DNA of 64,000 nt from JAICYJ01 sp963766445. Its GTDB lineage: Bacteria > Actinomycetota > Thermoleophilia > Gaiellales > JAICJC01. Location of the stretch: the NCBI GenBank assembly GCA_963766445.1, contig CAVXZW010000022.1, forward strand, positions 1-64,000. The letters run 5' to 3'. The position numbers and the translations under genes are program-made. The notes below the pieces were generated by a model. The model was not told the DNA's origin. It worked only from the letters and a program-made list of their open reading frames with translations, and searched no databases. Shown piece after piece: positions 17,947-27,752 of this stretch. The stretch's first letter is position 1, and each line of letters starts with the position of its first letter.

Positions 17947-18004
17947 GAATCCTGTTTTCTAGCGCTCTCTTCCCACCCGTCGGCGTCTTTCTGCGGAGGT
18001 GCGT

Positions 18005-19525
18005 ATGGCTACTGCTGTTGTTGAGGAGCGGGAACTCCTCAAGACCATCAGCTGGTTCGACGGGTTCGTGGTTGCGCTTGCGAACCCGAGCTTCCTGATC
18101 ACGGGCCTCGGCCTGTCCGCGTTCTCGCTGGGCGGCTGGGGAGCGGTGATCCTGTGGACGGTCTCGGTGATCCTCGGCGCACTGCACAACTACATCTACT
18201 CCGAGACGGCGACGATGTTCCCGAAGCTGTCCGGCGGCATCGCCATCTACGCCCACGAGGCGTGGAAGAAGTACTTCTCGTTCGTCGGCCCGGTTGCCGC
18301 GTTCGGCTACTGGATCGGCTGGTCGGTCGTGCTCTCGGCGACCGGCGTGGTGGTGGGCTTCCTCGTGCAGTACGAGTGGTACCCGTCCTCCGCCACCTCC
18401 ACCAGCTGGAACCACAGCTGGCAGGTGCTGGGACAGACGGTCTACTTCAGCTTCCCGATCGCCCTGACGGCGGTGATCATCCTGGTGATCTGGGCCTTCA
18501 ACGTGTCGGGGATGCGCCCGGCCGTCTGGGTCGGCTACGTCACCGGGGCGCTGCTGATGTTGCCGCTGGCGGCGATGATGTTCCTGCCGTACATCACCGG
18601 CGACTGGCACAGCTCCAACCTGCACAACAACATCCATGCCACCGCCGAGCTCACTGGGAGCCAGCAGCTTCACGCTCGTGATCGTGTGGCTCTATGCGAT
18701 GTGCTGGTCGAGCTACGGCATGGAGTGCTGTGCGACCTTCGCTCCCGAGTACCACGACACCGCCCGGGACACGCCCAAGGCGCTGCGCGTCGCAGCGATC
18801 TTCGGCGTGATCACCTACGGCCTGCTGCCGATGGGGGCGATGGGGACGTTCGGCGACCAGAACATGACGCGTCGCGAACCTCTACACCTTCATGCCCCAG
18901 ACGCTCCACATCCTGATGGGCGGCTTCCTGGCCGGTCTGGCGGTGTTCTCGCTGTGTGCGGGCATCGTGCTGGCGATGAACACCGCGACCGCGGACGGCT
19001 CGCGCGCCCTGTACGGCATCTCGCAGGACGGCATGACGATCAGATGGCTGGGCAAGCTGAACCGGAAACACGTGCCCGGAAACGCCATGACGCTGGACGC
19101 GGTGCTGAACCTGGTGCTGCTGTGCACGTACGCCTACGACCCGACCGGGGCGATCAAGATCCTGATCTTCTCGAACCTCGGCTACGTCACGTGCCACGTG
19201 TTCGCGATGTCCGGCTTCCTGTTGCTGCGCAAGGACCGGCCCAACTGGCCGCGTCCGATCAAGGTCGCAAGACCGTGGTTCTATCTCGGCGTTCCTGCTG
19301 GCGGCGTTCGACGCGCTGCTGCTGGTCTGGGGCGGCTGGAACTCCGGCCTGGCCTGGGGTGACACCAGCAAGACGATCGTGTTCGAGGGCATCGGCGTGC
19401 TGCTGATAGCCGCCGTGCTGTACGTCTTCCGCGTGGTCGTGGAGGACAAGCGCAAGCTGGCGCTGCGGATCTGGTCGCCGGCGATGCCGGACGACGTCCC
19501 GCCCGCGGGCGTCGCCACCGAATAG
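18005..19525 (+). CDS. APC-superfamily amino acid/amine permease, module copy 2
   Basis: About 505-residue membrane transporter, paralogous to the 15.4 kb permease (ELLKTISWFDGFVVALANPSFLITG against LLKTMRWYDGF..ANPGFLIVG). ATG is chosen behind GGAGGT at 17994-17999. Three extra bases, at about 18656 (ACT|G), 18873 (ACG|C) and 19287 (GGC|G), break the frame, each next to a third codon position; the pieces join without loss. It is followed by a strong bidirectional terminator. Substrate unknown. Confidence 0.8.
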
Positions 19526-19539
19526 ACCCCGACATGCAA

Positions 19540-19575
19540 AGGGGGCGGGCCGCCGATGGCGGCCCGCCCCCTTCT
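19540..19575. terminator. Bidirectional rho-independent terminator
   Basis: A 14-base perfect stem (GGGGGCGGGCCGCC / GGCGGCCCGCCCCC, 3-base loop) flanked by AAA on the left and TTCTT on the right, with ATGCAA...TTGCAT extending the pairing. It sits between permease 2 (plus) and the flavoprotein gene (minus), serving both. Confidence 0.88.
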
Positions 19576-19582
19576 TGCATCT

Positions 19583-20974
19583 CTAGGCGCTGGCGCCGTT
19601 GTTGCCGGCCTCGGCGATCAGCCGCTCGGCCAGCTCGCGCTTCTGATCGGCTGAGAACTTCTTCAGCTCGTTGTTCAGCGCCCGCTCGTTGATCGACACG
19701 TTCCAGTAGTCGAGCGACTCCATGCCCAGCAGGGCGGTCTTTCCGACGAACTGCCGGAGCACCTCGTTGGTCGGGCCCATCACCCAGCCGGCCTTGCCGT
19801 CGCGCAGGTAGCGCTCCAGCTGCAGCGGCTCCTTCTTGAAGCCGGTGCCGCCGCAGCAGTGCAGCATCTTGTCCACCACGTAGGCCACGTTCTTGGCCGC
19901 GTTGAACTTGATCTGCCACAGCCAGTGCAGGTAGTTGCCGCGGGCCAGATCGCCGATGGCGGGGTTGGTCTGGGCGCCGTCGGTGACCTTGTCGAGCGCG
20001 CTCGCGACCGAGAACACGAAGGTGCGCGAGGCGTTGGTGTCCATGATCGCCTCGCCGACCGCGTCCTGGATGGTCGGGTAGTCGCAAACCCGCATGCCCA
20101 CGTCCTTGTGCTTCTTGACGGTCGTGTGGCGGATGGCGATGTCGATCGCACCCAGCGAGATGCCGTTCCAGCAGCCGGACGAGCCGATCAGGAAGTACGG
20201 ATCGACCGCCTCGTCGTTGGAGTTGGCGCCGTCGCCGATGGGGCCGACCAGCTGGTCCTCCGGCACGAACTTCCAGTCCAGCAGCAGCGTGCCCGACTGG
20301 TTGCCGCGCAGGCCCATCGCGTCCCACTCCTGCGGCTTGGCCTCGATCTCGTCCTTGTCCACCACGAACACGGACAGGTTCGAGTAGTCGCCGTTGTAGT
20401 CGGGCGACGTGGTCTGCAGCACGTAGAAGTCGGCGAAGCCGGCCGAGGTCGTCCAGGACGCCTTCTTCAGCACCTCGTAGCCGCCGTCCACCTTGCGGGC
20501 GCCGGAGGCGATCGGGTACCAGAAGTGCGACCCGGTCTCGGGGTCGGAGTAGGAGAGCGTGCCGATCAGGCCCTCCTTCACCTTCTTCAGGTACTTCTCG
20601 ATGGTGTACTCGGTGGCGCGCAGCTTCAGCGCCTCCACCGCACCGATGTGCATGACGTAGCACATCGCACACGAGGCGTCGCCGTGGCGGGCGATCGTCT
20701 CGGTGACGGCGGCGTACATCACGTGGTTCTGTCCGAGGCCGCCCCATTCCTTGGGCAGCATCAGGCCGAGGAACCCGTCCGGCGCCAGCGCCTCCAGGCT
20801 CTTGCGCGGGAAGGTGAGGGTGCGATCGTTCTCGGCCGCCAGCGGCCGGATCGTCTCCTCGCAGATCTCCTTCAGCCGCTCGAGCAGGCGCAGCTGCTCA
20901 TCGGTGAAAAACCAGTCGGGCTGGAACATCGGATCGAGCCCGGCCATGGCCGACTCAGGAGCGACCGTTGCCAT
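19583..20974 (-). CDS. Acyl-CoA-dehydrogenase-like flavoprotein
   Basis: 463-residue FAD protein of the acyl-CoA dehydrogenase fold: N-terminal helices, a beta domain (GTLSYSDPETGSHFWYP) and C-terminal helices with HCCGGTGFKKEPLQLERYLRDG. The usual catalytic motif, EGT before the final Asn-Glu, is here MGPTNEVLRQF, so the Glu position is Gly. Some family members keep the base elsewhere, so activity cannot be ruled out, but an oxidase or monooxygenase-type reaction (as in nitroalkane oxidase relatives) should be considered. It is divergent from the PucR-type regulator and close to the methylamine operon. It has no CoA-pathway neighbours. Confidence 0.78.
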   Translation of the reverse strand: MATVAPESAMAGLDPMFQPDWFFTDEQLRLLERLKEICEETIRPLAAENDRTLTFPRKSLEALAPDGFLGLMLPKEWGGLGQNHVMYAAVTETIARHGDASCAMCYVMHIGAVEALKLRATEYTIEKYLKKVKEGLIGTLSYSDPETGSHFWYPIASGARKVDGGYEVLKKASWTTSAGFADFYVLQTTSPDYNGDYSNLSVFVVDKDEIEAKPQEWDAMGLRGNQSGTLLLDWKFVPEDQLVGPIGDGANSNDEAVDPYFLIGSSGCWNGISLGAIDIAIRHTTVKKHKDVGMRVCDYPTIQDAVGEAIMDTNASRTFVFSVASALDKVTDGAQTNPAIGDLARGNYLHWLWQIKFNAAKNVAYVVDKMLHCCGGTGFKKEPLQLERYLRDGKAGWVMGPTNEVLRQFVGKTALLGMESLDYWNVSINERALNNELKKFSADQKRELAERLIAEAGNNGASA

Positions 20975-21132
20975 TCAGGACTCCTCTCGTCTTTGGTGGT
21001 TCTACCTGCAGGGGGCCGATTTGCCCCCGTACATGCTACGCCATCGCTCAAGCGCCCGGCTATGTCAGCCACCGCCACCTCTTGCGGTATACGGACTGAC
21101 GGCTCCGACACGGCCCGGCCCAGGCCGGCAGG

Positions 21133-21138
21133 TACGAT
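21133..21138 (+). promoter_or_regulatory. TACGAT -10 box, leaderless-type
   Basis: TACGAT ends 7 bases before the ATG of the GAF/PucR regulator, leaving no room for a ribosome-binding site; consistent with a leaderless transcript. Confidence 0.4.
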
Positions 21139-21145
21139 TGTGGAT

Positions 21146-22951
21146 ATGTCCGTTTCGCACACATCCACCGTGTCCAACGAGGGTGCGGCCCGCGCCGTCG
21201 AGAGCCGGTACCTGTACCAGATCATCAACACGGTGTCTTCGACGCTCGACCTCGACCGTGTGCTGCGGGCCATCGTCGACCTGGTCAGCGAAGCCATCGA
21301 CTGCCATGCCTGCTGGATCTACTTCGTCGATCCTGACGACGACGGGCTGGTGCTGCGGGCGGTGTCCGATCCGTACTCCGCACTGGCGGGCCGGCTCCGG
21401 TTCGAGCCGGGCGAGGGCCTGGCGGGGTGGGTGGCTGAACACAACCAGGCCGTCTTCATCCCCGAGAACGCTCCCGACGATCCCCGCGCGAAGGTGGTGC
21501 CGGAGGCCGAGGAGGAGAAGTACCAGTCGCTGTGCGCGGCACCGCTCCAGGCAAAGGCCGGGCACGTGATCGGCGTGATCGCGCTGCATGCCCAGGCCCC
21601 GCGCGAGTTCACCCGGGCGGACTCCGACTTCCTCGTCCACGCTGCGACGCTGGTGGCCGGTGCCATCGAGAACGCGCGGCTCTACGAGGACACCCGGCGG
21701 CGGCTGTCGATGGTGGAAGGGCTGTCAGATCTGGCACGGGCGCTGTCGGCGGCGTCCACCCTGGAGAGCCTGCTGCCGGCCGTCGCCCGGCGAGCCCAGC
21801 GCATGCTCGAGGCGTCGTGCTGCGACGTGCTGGTGGCCGATCCCGACGGCCACACGCTGACCCCCGGCGCGGCCTGGCCGGAGCAGCAGCCCGCTCCGCG
21901 GTCGCTGAACGTCAACGAGCTCGGCCTGGAGCTCGCGTTGTCGGCCCGCGGCGGCGGCGCCGAGTCCGGCCGCCGGCTGGCAGTGGCGCTGTGGGGTGAC
22001 GACTCGGATTCGGCCGTGGTGGTGCCGATGGTGGCTGCCGACGAGCTGGTCGGCGTCCTGGCGCTGCGCTATGCCGGCGACCGTCGCATCGACGCGGAGC
22101 AGCGGGAGATCGCCACATCGGTCGCCAACCAGGCGGCGGTTGCGATCAAGAAGGTGCAGCTGATCGACCGGCTCACCGAGCGAAACGCGATCAAGGATCT
22201 GCTGGAGGACCTGTCGCACGGCAGCGCCACCCCGCTCGAGCTGGAGGAGCGGGCAGCGACGCTCGGCACCGATCTGGCGATGCCGCACCTGGTGCTGCAG
22301 GCGGTTCCGCGGCCGGGTCCGGCCGAGGCCGGCTGGGAGTCGGTCGCCGAGTCGCTCGAGCATGCGGCGGCGCGGGCATTCCCGGGGTCGCTGTTCGACC
22401 GGCGCGACGCGGCACTGCGCGGGCTGATCCGCCTGTCCGCCGGCGGCGAGGCGGCGGTCGCCGATCGGTTGCGCGAGATCCACACCAGGCTGACGCCGAA
22501 GCACCCGTTCGCGATCGGCCTGTCGAATCGCTGCGACGGGCCCGGCTCCTATCCGAACGGGTTCAGCGAGGCCGACCACGCGGTAGCCGCCGCCTCGGTG
22601 GTCAGCAGCGAGCCCGGCGTCGTCGGCTTCGACGACCTGGGCGCGTACAAGTACCTGCTGAAGGTGTCTCAGGACGGCCGCGTGCGCGATCGCCGCGGAG
22701 AGGCGCTGCAGCAGCTGGCCGACTACGACCGGCGCCACCGCTCACAGCTGCTGCCCACGCTCGAGGAGTACCTGCGGCGCCGCGGAAACATCGCGGCCGC
22801 CGCCGCGACGCTGTATGTGCACCCCAACACCCTCCGGCAGCGGCTGCGCCGCATCCAGGACCTGACGGGGCTGGACGTCGCCCGCGAGGACTGGCTGATG
22901 ATCGAGATCGAGCTGAAGCTGCACCGCCTGGATGAAGCGCTCGGCCGTTAG
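21146..22951 (+). CDS. GAF-domain PucR/CdaR-type transcriptional regulator
   Basis: 601 residues. A GAF domain (about 30-180: VLRAIVDLVSEAIDCHACWIYFVD to VAGAIENARLYED) is followed by a second GAF-like region (about 195-330), a linker domain and a C-terminal PucR-type helix-turn-helix (YLRRRGNIAAAAATLYVHPNTLRQRLRRI). Such proteins sense a small molecule and activate nearby catabolic operons. It stands directly upstream of gmaS in the same orientation and divergent from the flavoprotein gene, so control of the methylamine operon is likely. No frame problem is seen. Confidence 0.85.
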   Translation: MSVSHTSTVSNEGAARAVESRYLYQIINTVSSTLDLDRVLRAIVDLVSEAIDCHACWIYFVDPDDDGLVLRAVSDPYSALAGRLRFEPGEGLAGWVAEHNQAVFIPENAPDDPRAKVVPEAEEEKYQSLCAAPLQAKAGHVIGVIALHAQAPREFTRADSDFLVHAATLVAGAIENARLYEDTRRRLSMVEGLSDLARALSAASTLESLLPAVARRAQRMLEASCCDVLVADPDGHTLTPGAAWPEQQPAPRSLNVNELGLELALSARGGGAESGRRLAVALWGDDSDSAVVVPMVAADELVGVLALRYAGDRRIDAEQREIATSVANQAAVAIKKVQLIDRLTERNAIKDLLEDLSHGSATPLELEERAATLGTDLAMPHLVLQAVPRPGPAEAGWESVAESLEHAAARAFPGSLFDRRDAALRGLIRLSAGGEAAVADRLREIHTRLTPKHPFAIGLSNRCDGPGSYPNGFSEADHAVAAASVVSSEPGVVGFDDLGAYKYLLKVSQDGRVRDRRGEALQQLADYDRRHRSQLLPTLEEYLRRRGNIAAAAATLYVHPNTLRQRLRRIQDLTGLDVAREDWLMIEIELKLHRLDEALGR

Positions 22952-23159
22952 GCCGATGCGCATCCTGACTGAAGCGAGCCTGCCCGACAGTGTTAGCCTC
23001 GCGCCGAAGCACCGGCGCGCCACGTCCGCCGCGAGGCGACCGAATCACCGGTCGGCTACCCGGCCCCTCCGCATAACGACCGCATCACTTCCAGATCACG
23101 CCGGCATCACGATCGGCCGTCTTGCGCGCTCGCGCACAGAAAACGCCCCACCCCCTAGT

Positions 23160-23174
23160 AATCCGCGCCGGATT
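23160..23174. promoter_or_regulatory. Inverted repeat AATCC-GCGCC-GGATT upstream of gmaS
   Basis: Perfect 5-base arms 41 bases before the gmaS start, in the 263-base gap after the PucR-type gene. It is a possible operator. The rest of the gap shows no gene. Confidence 0.35.
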
Positions 23175-23214
23175 TTGCAACATTTGCGCCAAATCCCACG
23201 CGAAGGAGAGAGGT

Positions 23215-24592
23215 ATGGCCACTGTGAGCGAGCGTCCACTGGCCGACACGATCCGCGCCAAGGCGGAGCAGGAGGGCATCAAGTTCTTCTTCGCCCAGTT
23301 CGTGGACATGAACGCCAAGCCGTCGGCGAAGCTGGTGCCGATCGAGAACTGGGACGGCCTGGTCAACGAGGGTGCCGGCTTCGCCGGCTTCGCGGCCGGC
23401 CCGATCGGCCAGACGCCGGCCTCGCCGGACATGATGGCGATCCCCGACCTGGCCAGCTATACGCCGGTGCCGTTCAAGCCCGGCCTGGCCCGGTTCGCCT
23501 GCGACATCACCGTCGAGGGCAAGGAGTGGCCATACTGCCCGCGCACGATCCTGCGCCGCCAGCTGGCCCGCGCCAAGGAGCTCGGCTACACGTTCAAGGT
23601 CGGCATGGAGCTCGAGTTCTTCCTGCTGCGCGAGAACGCGGAGGGTGGCATCGAGCTGGCCGACCCGCTCGACCGGCTCGATCAGCCCTGTTACGACATG
23701 AAGGGCCTGACCAGGCAGTACGACTTCCTGAGCCGGCTCTCGACCTACGTCAACCAGCTCGGCTGGGGCAGCTACGCCAACGACCATGAGGACGCAAACG
23801 GGCAGTTCGAGTCGAACTTCGAGTTCGCCGACGCGCTCACCACCGCCGACCGCGCCATCTTCTTCCGCTACATGGTGCACGCGATGGCGCAGGCGCGAGG
23901 GCATGCTCGCGACGTTCATGGCCAAGCCGTTCGGCCATCTGACCGGCAACGGCGGCCACTTCCACATGTCGCTGTGGGACGAGAGCGGCGACACCGACCT
24001 GTTCGCCGATGACGACGACCCCAACGGGCTCGGCCTGTCCAAGCTCGGCTACCAGTTCACGGCCGGCTTGAAGAAGCACGCGAAGGCCTACATCGCCGTC
24101 ACCGCGCCAACGGTGAACAGCTACAAACGGCTGACGACGACCGCCGGCACGCCCACGTCGGGCGCCACCTGGTCGCCGATCTTCATCAGTCACGGCGCCA
24201 ACAACCGCACCCAGATGCTGCGGCTGCCGGGCGGGCACGTCGAGGACCGCACGGTGGACGGGTCGTGCAACCCGTACCTGGCGATGGCCGTGATCCTGGC
24301 GGCCGGCCTGGACGGGATCGAGCACGACATGGATCCCGGCCCCCACAACGACGACAACCTCTACGAGCTGAGCGAGAAGGAGCTGAAGCGGCGCAAGATC
24401 GAGCTGCTGCCGGCCAACCTGCTGGACGCGACACGCAACCTCGAGAAGGACGCCGTGATCCGCGAGGCGCTCGGCAACACCGGCACCGAGGACTACGTCG
24501 ACTACTACGTCAAGACCAAGCAGGACGAGTGGAAGGCCTACCACGAGCAGGTCACACCGTGGGAGGTCAACCGCTACCTGACACTGTTCTAA
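23215..24592 (+). CDS. gmaS: Gamma-glutamylmethylamide synthetase (glutamine synthetase type III-like)
   Basis: Joins methylamine to the gamma-carboxyl of glutamate with ATP, the first step of the N-methylglutamate pathway. About 458 residues. Motifs: FVDMNAK with the amine-site Asp31, MELEFFLL, HEDANGQFESNF, NGGHFHMSLW, NNRTQMLR and HVEDRTVDGSCNPYLAM. GAAGGAGAG precedes the ATG. One extra C at about 23896 shifts the frame inside an Ala codon context. By fold it could equally be a GlnT-type glutamine synthetase; assignment as GmaS rests on the mgsABC-mgdBCDA genes that follow. Confidence 0.8.
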
Positions 24593-24599
24593 GCCATGA

Positions 24600-24631
24600 G
24601 CGGGGTGCCGGCCGCAGGGTCGGCGCCCCGC
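24600..24631 (+). terminator. GC hairpin after gmaS, without T-run
   Basis: GCGGGGTGCCG and CGGCGCCCCGC (10 of 11 pairs plus a G-T pair) enclose a 10-base loop, 8 bases after the gmaS stop. Without a T-run it may only weaken read-through, setting gmaS apart from mgsABC, whose own promoter would lie in 24640-24740. Confidence 0.4.
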
Positions 24632-24751
24632 GCAGCTGTACATCTGCACATAGCCGCCACGGGAATTGCATCCCCGCTGGCACTGCCGCAAACACGGCGC
24701 AATCCGTAGGATATTGGCGCCCCTGCCATCGTCTCGAAAGGATCGATCGCC

Positions 24752-25651
24752 GTGTGCGGGTTGTGTGGATTCCTCTACAAGGATCCGGGTCGCTACGGGC
24801 CCGTCGGCCACGCCATGTTCGACATGCTCACGCCGCTTGACCGGCGTGGCACCGATTCCACCGGCGTCGCCCTCTATGGCCGGCCCCAGGATGACTCCTA
24901 CGTGCTGCGCGTCCGGATGGAGGCGAACGGCGACACGCCCGGCAGGGTGCACGAGGCGCTGGCGGGCGCCGGCACGGTCAGCGAGGAGTCCCACACCGGC
25001 GGCAACCTGCGCGCCCGCATCGGCTATGCCGGCGACCTGGGCACGCTCACGGATCTGGTCGAGGAGGTGCCCGAGACCGAGGTGTTCTCGATCGGCCGCT
25101 CGATGGAGATCGTGAAGGACGTGGGCGACGCGTCCGACGTCGAGGCCGCCGCTCCCTACAAGTCGTTCGAGGGCAGCCACGCCATCGGCCACACCCGCAT
25201 GGCCACCGAGTCGCTGGTCGACGTCGCCCACAGCCACCCTTTCTGGGCGCGGCCGTTCGCCGACATCTCGGTCGTTCACAACGGCCACATCACCAACTAC
25301 CACAAGCTGCGCCGGCGGCTGGCCGGGAAGGGCCACCGCTTCGCCACCGGCAACGACTCCGAGGCGATCGCCGTCTACATCGCCGACAAGCTGGAGCAGG
25401 GCGACTCGCTGGAGGACGCCCTGCGCTCCTCGGTGCACGATCTGGACGGCACCTTCGCCTACCTGATCTCGACGCCACAGGGCATCGGTGTCGCCCGCGA
25501 CCGCTTCGCCCTGAAGCCGCTGATCTTCGCCGAGGACGACGAGAAGGTGCTGATCGCGTCGGAGGAGATCGCGCTGCGCCGCGTCGCCGACTCGACCGAT
25601 CTGAAGCCGCGCGAGCTGGGCGCGGGGGAGGTGCGCTGGTGGCTACGCTGA
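24752..25651 (+). CDS. mgsA: N-methylglutamate synthase subunit A (class II amidotransferase)
   Basis: 299-residue amidotransferase subunit. The GTG start gives MCGLCGF, exposing the nucleophilic Cys; HAIGHTRMATES, VVHNGHITNY and NDSEAIAVY follow. In the pathway it hydrolyses gamma-glutamylmethylamide and releases methylamine into a channel towards MgsC. It overlaps mgsB by 13 bases. It is intact, which makes it the template for correcting the frameshifted paralogue at 4.8 kb. Confidence 0.8.
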   Translation: MCGLCGFLYKDPGRYGPVGHAMFDMLTPLDRRGTDSTGVALYGRPQDDSYVLRVRMEANGDTPGRVHEALAGAGTVSEESHTGGNLRARIGYAGDLGTLTDLVEEVPETEVFSIGRSMEIVKDVGDASDVEAAAPYKSFEGSHAIGHTRMATESLVDVAHSHPFWARPFADISVVHNGHITNYHKLRRRLAGKGHRFATGNDSEAIAVYIADKLEQGDSLEDALRSSVHDLDGTFAYLISTPQGIGVARDRFALKPLIFAEDDEKVLIASEEIALRRVADSTDLKPRELGAGEVRWWLR

Positions 25652-26343
25652 TCTCCGAGATCGACTGCTCGCAGCACACCACGCGCGAGATCAACCAGGC
25701 GATCAAGCGCGCCGCAGCCGACGGCGTGCCGGACGTGCGCCTGACGAATCCCGCGGCGCGCCACTGTCTGGCCGTGGCCGTGATGTCACCCACCCGCATC
25801 GTCTTCGACGGGCCGGTCGGCTGGTACTGCGGCGGCATGTGCGATGGCGCCGAGATCGTCGTCAACGGCAACTGCGGCTGGAGCGTCGGCGAGAACCTGA
25901 TGTCCGGCTCGATCTCCGTGCACGGCAACGGCGGCAGCTCGGCCGGCGCCACCATCCGCGGCGGCCGCGTCTTCATCGAGGGCGACACCGGCGCCCGCAC
26001 CGGCATCGCGATGAAGGGCGGCACCGTGGTCGTGGGCGGCTCGGTCGGCTACATGTCCGGGTTCATGATGCAGCGCGGCACCATGATCGTGTGCGGCGAC
26101 GCCGGCGACGGCATCGGCGACTCCATGTACGAGGGCATCGTCTACGTCGGCGGCACCATCCACGCGCTCGGCGCAGACTGCGTCGAGGCCGAGCTGAGCG
26201 GCGAGGACCGCGCGCTGCTGGAGTCGGAGCTGGGCGCAAACGACATCGACTCGGGCGGCTACGAGTGGAAGAAGCTCGTCTCCGGCCGCAAGCTGTGGAA
26301 CTTCTCGAAGCACGAGTACGACGCCTGGAGGGCAGCGCTGTGA
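25639..26343 (+). CDS. mgsB: N-methylglutamate synthase subunit B (GXGXG domain)
   Basis: 234-residue beta-helix subunit equal to the GXGXG domain of glutamate synthase (GGSSAGATIRGGRVFIEG, GYMSGFMMQRGTMIVCGD). GTG start behind GGGGGAGGT. It links the amidotransferase and synthase subunits and has no catalytic residues. Its stop overlaps the GTG of mgsC (GTGA). Confidence 0.8.
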   Translation: MATLISEIDCSQHTTREINQAIKRAAADGVPDVRLTNPAARHCLAVAVMSPTRIVFDGPVGWYCGGMCDGAEIVVNGNCGWSVGENLMSGSISVHGNGGSSAGATIRGGRVFIEGDTGARTGIAMKGGTVVVGGSVGYMSGFMMQRGTMIVCGDAGDGIGDSMYEGIVYVGGTIHALGADCVEAELSGEDRALLESELGANDIDSGGYEWKKLVSGRKLWNFSKHEYDAWRAAL

Positions 26344-27749
26344 GCAACTTCATCCCGCGCGGCGAGGACGGGCACGTGCACCAGAAGCTGTGGGTGTGGT
26401 CCCCGGAGACGATCGACGACATTCAGACCAAAGCCGAGCTGGGTCGCTACACCAACCGCGGCCTCGGCACCACCCGTCGCACCCCGCACTTCCAGGACCT
26501 GACGTTCGTGCCCTGCACGCTCTCGCGGGTGCCGCTGGAGGGCTACCGCGAGGCCTGCGACACCAGCGTCGAGATCGGCGCCCGCCACGGCGCCAGGCCG
26601 ATCCGGCTGGCGACGCCGATCACGATCGCCGGCATGAGCTACGGCGCGCTCTCACGCAACGCCAAGCAGGCGCTGGGCACCGCCGCCACCCGGGTCGGCA
26701 TCTCGACCACCACCGGCGACGGCGGCATGCTCGACCTCGAGCGCGAGGCCTCCGACCAGCTTGTCTATCAGGTGCTGCCCAGCCGCTACGGCTTCAACCC
26801 GCACCACCTGCGGATGGCCAACGCGGCCGAGATCGTGATCGGCCAGGGCGCGAAGCCGGGCACCGGCGGCGTGCTGCTGGGCGCGAAGGTGTCGCCGATC
26901 ATCGCCGATGCGCGCACGCTGCCGCCCGGCGTCGACCAGCGCTCGCCCTGCCGGCACCCCGACTTCGTGGGGCCGGACGACCTCCAGATCAAGATCGAGG
27001 AGCTGCGCGAGGCCACCGACGGCGCGATCCCGATCTACATCAAGATCGGCGCCTGCCGCGTGGCCGACGACGTCAAGCTGGCCTGCAAGGCCGGCGCCGA
27101 CGTAATCGTCATGGACGGCCTCGAGGGCGGCACCGGCGCATCGCCGGACTCGCTCATGGACCACACCGGCATCCCCACCATGGCGGCGCTCGTTGAGGCG
27201 GTGGCGGCGCTGCGTGAGATGGAGCTGGAGGGTGTCGTCAACCTGATCATCTCGGGCGGCATCCGAAACGGCGTGGACGCCGCCAAGGCGCTGGCGCTGG
27301 GTGCCGACGCCGTCTCGATCGGCACCGCCGCGATGATCGCGCTGGGCTGCAACAAGCCGGTGTACATCGAGGATTACGAGCGCATGGGCACCGAGCCCGG
27401 CGCCTGCCATCACTGCCACACGGGGCTCTGCCCGGTCGGCATCACCACCCAGGACGAGGATCTGATCGCCCGCCTGCCGGTGGACGAGGCCGCCGATCAC
27501 GTCGCCGGCTTCCTCAACTCCATGACGCAGGAGATGCAGATGTTCGCGCGCGCCTGCGGCAAGAACGACGTGCACGACCTCGAGCCCGAGGACATGCGCG
27601 CCATGACGATCGAGGCATCCGCCATCACCGGTATCCCGCTGGTGGGCACCGACTTCGCCTTCCGACCCGAGTCCTTCGCCGACGCGATCATGCGCGCGAT
27701 GACGGCTCAGACCACAAACGGCCACTCCGACCAGAAGGTGCACCACTAA
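26340..27749 (+). CDS. mgsC: N-methylglutamate synthase subunit C (FMN, FeS)
   Basis: 469-residue synthase subunit: TIM barrel with GMSYGALS, DGLEGGTGA, GGIRNGVDAAKALALGA for FMN, and CHHCHTGLC for a [3Fe-4S] cluster. It transfers the methylamine moiety to 2-oxoglutarate to make N-methylglutamate. mgdB starts 3 bases after its stop. Closely related to the 6.5 kb paralogue, but with an Arg/Gly-rich N-terminus (GLGTTRRTPHFQ) where the paralogue has GFSMFKPIPHWD, so the two may differ in substrate. Confidence 0.82.
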   Translation: MSNFIPRGEDGHVHQKLWVWSPETIDDIQTKAELGRYTNRGLGTTRRTPHFQDLTFVPCTLSRVPLEGYREACDTSVEIGARHGARPIRLATPITIAGMSYGALSRNAKQALGTAATRVGISTTTGDGGMLDLEREASDQLVYQVLPSRYGFNPHHLRMANAAEIVIGQGAKPGTGGVLLGAKVSPIIADARTLPPGVDQRSPCRHPDFVGPDDLQIKIEELREATDGAIPIYIKIGACRVADDVKLACKAGADVIVMDGLEGGTGASPDSLMDHTGIPTMAALVEAVAALREMELEGVVNLIISGGIRNGVDAAKALALGADAVSIGTAAMIALGCNKPVYIEDYERMGTEPGACHHCHTGLCPVGITTQDEDLIARLPVDEAADHVAGFLNSMTQEMQMFARACGKNDVHDLEPEDMRAMTIEASAITGIPLVGTDFAFRPESFADAIMRAMTAQTTNGHSDQKVHH

Positions 27750-27752
27750 CTC

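Noticed and set aside
19859..21145. Plus-strand extension of the PucR regulator upstream of its ATG
   Set aside because: Antisense to the flavoprotein gene; the GAF domain begins after the ATG at 21146 and a -10 box lies just before it.
24666..24694. Second TTGCAT-type promoter before mgsA
   Set aside because: TTGCAT is present at 24666, but the sequence 17 bases on (GCAAAC region) does not resemble a -10 box.
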